NCBI RefSeq assembly: GCF_001013475.1
Contig: NZ_JZEF01000006.1
Span: 1 to 64,000 of the forward strand
DNA from: Xanthomonas arboricola pv. juglandis
GTDB lineage: Bacteria > Pseudomonadota > Gammaproteobacteria > Xanthomonadales > Xanthomonadaceae
Length of the DNA: 64,000 nucleotides
Direction of reading: 5' to 3'
A model generated the notes under the pieces. It was not told the origin of the DNA. It searched no databases and saw only the letters and a list, made by a program, of their open reading frames with translations. Each line of letters starts with the position of its first letter. Position 1 is the first letter of the stretch. Below are positions 61,670-64,000 of this stretch, one piece after another. The translations under genes were made by a program, and so were the position numbers.

Positions 61670-64000
61670 TCAGTGCGCCTCATCCCAGTTATCGCCAACC
61701 CCGGAATCGACCACCAGCGGCACGCGTAATTCGGCCGCGGCCGACATGCGCGTGGTCACTTCGCTCAGCAGCGTGTCGACGAAATCGGTCTCGGCTTCGA
61801 ATACCAGTTCGTCGTGCACCTGCAGGATCATCAGCGCGCGCTCGGCGTGGTCGGCGATCCAGCCGTCCACGCTGACCATGGCGCGCTTGATGATGTCCGC
61901 TGCGGTGCCCTGCATCGGTGCGTTGATGGCGGCGCGCTCGGCGCCGGCACGCTGGCCCTGGCTGCCGGCGTTGATGAAGTCCAGATACAGCCGGCGGCCG
62001 AACACCGTCTCCACGTAGCCCTTGTCACGTGCCTGCTGACGGGTGGTTTCCATGAAGTCGCGTACGCCCGGGTAACGGCTGAAGTACAGCGCGATGTAGT
62101 CCTGCGCCTCGCCGCGGCCGATGCCGAGCTGCCGGGCAAGACCAAACGCGCTCATGCCGTACATCAGGCCGAAGTTGATCGCCTTGGCGGCGCGGCGCTC
62201 GTCGGCGCTGACGGTGTCGATGGTGCGGCCGAACACCTCGGCGGCGGTGGCGCGGTGCACGTCGGCGCCGGACTCGAACGCACCGACCAGGCCCGGGTCG
62301 CCGGACAGGTGCGCCATGATGCGCAGCTCGATCTGCGAGTAATCGCAGGCGATCAGCTTGCGCCCGGCCGGGGCGACGAAGGCGCGGCGGATGCGGCGGC
62401 CGTCTTCGGTGCGGATCGGGATGTTCTGCAGGTTGGGATCGGACGAAGACAGCCGCCCGGTGGCCGCGCCGGCCTGGTGGTAGCTGGTGTGCACGCGCCC
62501 GGACTGCGGGTGGATCATTTCCGGCAGCTTGTCGGTGTAGGTGCTGCGCAGCTTGGTCAGGCCGCGGTATTCCAGGATCACCCGCGGCAGCTCGTGCTGG
62601 TCGGCGATGGCTTCCAGCGCCTCTTCGTTGGTCGACGGCTGGCCCTTGGGCGTCTTGACCACGGCGGGCAGCTTGAGCTCGTCGAACAGCAGCGCCTGCA
62701 GCTGCTTGGGCGAGTCCAGGTTGAAGCTGCGCCCGGCCAGCTCGGTGGCCTTCTGCTGGGCGGCGAGCATGCGCTTGGACAGGTCCGCGCTCTGGCGGCG
62801 CAGTTCGGCCGCGTCCACGCACACGCCGTTGGCTTCGATACGTGCCAGCACCTCCACCAGCGGCATCTCGATCTCGCGGTAGACGCGCTCCAGGCCCGGC
62901 TCGGCGGCCAACCTGGGGCCGAGCACCTGGTGCAGGCGCAGGGTGATGTCGGCATCTTCGGCGGCGTAGCGGGTGGCGTCGTCCAGGCTGATCTGGGCAA
63001 ACGGGATCTGCTTGGCGCCCTTGCCGCAGACGTCCTCGTACTTGACCGTGTCGTAGCCCAGGTAGCGCTTGGCCAGGCTGTCCATGTCGTGGCGGGCGCT
63101 GCCGGAATTGAGCACGAAGCTCTCCAGCAGGGTGTCGTCGCTGTAGCCGGCCAGGGCGATGCCGTGGCGGCGCATCACGTGCAGGTCGTACTTGCCGTGC
63201 TGGCCGAGCTTGCGCACCGCAGGGTCGGTGAGCAGCGGCGCCAGCTGCGCCAGCGCCTGGGCACGGTCGAGCTGGGCCGGGGCGCCGGGGAAGTTGTGGC
63301 CGAATGGCAGATACGCCGCCTGGCCGGGCTCGGCGGCCACGCTCAGGCCGATCAGGTCGGCCTGCAGCGGGTCCAGGCTGTCGGTTTCGGTATCGAAGGC
63401 GAACTGGCCGGCGGCGCGCAGGCGCGCGATCCAGCTGTCGAGCTGTTCCTGGGTCAGGATGGTCTCGTACTGGCCGGGCGCCGACAGCGCGGGGTCCACT
63501 TCCACCGGGGCGCTGACCGGGCCGGACACGAAGCCGGTGCCGCGCGCGCGGACGGGTTCGGTGCGGGCGCTGGCTGCGGCGGCTCCCAACGGCATCGGCT
63601 CGGTCAGCAGGCCGGCCTGGGCGGCTGCACCGCCGAGTTCGCGCAGCGCCTGGGTGAAGCCGTAGCGTGCGTACAGCACCGCCAGCGTTTCGGCGTTGGG
63701 CTCGCGCAGGTCCAGCGCGCGCGGGCCGCTGGCCAGGGGCACGTCGGTCTTGATGGTGACCAGTTCGCGGTTGAGCGGCAGCCGCGGCAGCGCGGCGCGC
63801 AGGTTGTCGCCGATCTTGCCCTTGATCTTGTCGGCGTTGGCGATCACCCCATCGAGCGAGTCGTATTCGGCCAGCCATTTGGCGGCGGTCTTGGGGCCGC
63901 ACTTCTCCACGCCGGGCACGTTGTCCACGGTGTCGCCCATCAGCGCCAGCAGGTCGACGATCTGGTCGGGGCGCACGCCGAACTTGGCGATCACCGCCTC
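61670..64000 (-). CDS. polA: DNA polymerase I (5' end beyond the window)
   Basis: The C-terminal 776 codons are present; the N-terminal part of the 5' nuclease lies outside. Visible order: end of the 5'-3' exonuclease (GDTVDNVPGVEKCGPKTAA), a 3'-5' proofreading domain with DTETD and AAEDADITLRL intact, then the polymerase domain with motif A (DYSQIELRIMAHLSGDP), the O-helix (RRAAKAINFGLMYGMSAFG) and motif C (QVHDELVFE). The presence of the exonuclease acidic residues indicates active proofreading. The downstream 3' side holds sX13 on the same strand. Confidence 0.95.
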   Translation of the reverse strand, partial: EAVIAKFGVRPDQIVDLLALMGDTVDNVPGVEKCGPKTAAKWLAEYDSLDGVIANADKIKGKIGDNLRAALPRLPLNRELVTIKTDVPLASGPRALDLREPNAETLAVLYARYGFTQALRELGGAAAQAGLLTEPMPLGAAAASARTEPVRARGTGFVSGPVSAPVEVDPALSAPGQYETILTQEQLDSWIARLRAAGQFAFDTETDSLDPLQADLIGLSVAAEPGQAAYLPFGHNFPGAPAQLDRAQALAQLAPLLTDPAVRKLGQHGKYDLHVMRRHGIALAGYSDDTLLESFVLNSGSARHDMDSLAKRYLGYDTVKYEDVCGKGAKQIPFAQISLDDATRYAAEDADITLRLHQVLGPRLAAEPGLERVYREIEMPLVEVLARIEANGVCVDAAELRRQSADLSKRMLAAQQKATELAGRSFNLDSPKQLQALLFDELKLPAVVKTPKGQPSTNEEALEAIADQHELPRVILEYRGLTKLRSTYTDKLPEMIHPQSGRVHTSYHQAGAATGRLSSSDPNLQNIPIRTEDGRRIRRAFVAPAGRKLIACDYSQIELRIMAHLSGDPGLVGAFESGADVHRATAAEVFGRTIDTVSADERRAAKAINFGLMYGMSAFGLARQLGIGRGEAQDYIALYFSRYPGVRDFMETTRQQARDKGYVETVFGRRLYLDFINAGSQGQRAGAERAAINAPMQGTAADIIKRAMVSVDGWIADHAERALMILQVHDELVFEAETDFVDTLLSEVTTRMSAAAELRVPLVVDSGVGDNWDEAH

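Overview
The window reads as a chromosomal segment of a Xanthomonas species. It is GC-rich with dense, often overlapping genes. It carries a complete-looking xanthomonadin (brominated aryl polyene pigment) cluster, a homolog of the Xanthomonas small RNA sX13 beside polA, and several intergenic palindrome families typical of the genus. No insertion sequence, prophage, tRNA, rRNA or CRISPR array was seen.

Layout. 0.1-4.5 kb (minus): a NatA/NatB-type ABC exporter, a lipoprotein alpha/beta-hydrolase of the tripeptidyl-aminopeptidase type, and a tiny XRE regulator overlapping a membrane protein, with a perfect palindrome upstream. 4.9-6.4 kb: a secreted GH39 glycosidase. 6.8-8.2 kb: divergent dmeR/dmeF-like metal-efflux pair with two operator-like palindromes. 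8.4-13.4 kb: ferredoxin-NADP reductase, YadG/YadH-type ABC transporter, ketopantoate reductase, a membrane protein and a YciA-type thioesterase. 13.7-18.75 kb (minus): class I ribonucleotide reductase operon nrdA-nrdB-flavodoxin-thioredoxin, led by a promoter overlapped by two NrdR-box-like sites. 18.8-19.7 kb: no gene, but three copies of a structured repeat. 19.7-23.6 kb: DUF475/TerC-like membrane protein and a PatZ-type acetyltransferase. 23.7-28.1 kb: Fur-box-like site followed by a DUF4198 protein, a seven-EF-hand protein and a TonB-dependent heme/hemoglobin-type receptor. 28.3-36 kb: mgtE with a structured leader, a Kef-type antiporter, a glucose-6-phosphate dehydrogenase with a histone-H1-like tail, and a GH15 glycosidase. 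36-40 kb: phosphatase-like protein, ankyrin-repeat membrane protein, YcgL.

40.2-56.6 kb is the xanthomonadin region. Plus strand: ketosynthase, ketosynthase-like chain-length factor, glycosyltransferase, flavin halogenase-like enzyme. An AT-richer lone gene (44.6 kb) follows. Minus strand: ketoreductase, hotdog dehydratase, MMPL exporter, LolA-like carrier, LpxL-like acyltransferase, second hotdog dehydratase, PlsC-like acyltransferase, membrane protein, acyl carrier protein. Then a second halogenase-like flavoenzyme and XanB2 (plus) and the AMP-dependent ligase XanA2 (minus). Together these can make hydroxybenzoate from chorismate, load it on the carrier protein, extend and reduce it to a polyene, halogenate it, attach it to a lipid and export it.

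57-64 kb: a secreted S9 peptidase, a gene whose 3' end is replaced by the structured repeat, hemF, sX13 and the 3' part of polA, which runs off the end of the window.

Most promising leads: the branched palindromic repeat family that ends a coding frame; the structured leader of mgtE; the long nrdA leader under two NrdR-type boxes; the H1-like tail on glucose-6-phosphate dehydrogenase; the operator-like palindrome of the XRE/membrane-protein pair; and the AT-rich gene inside the pigment cluster.
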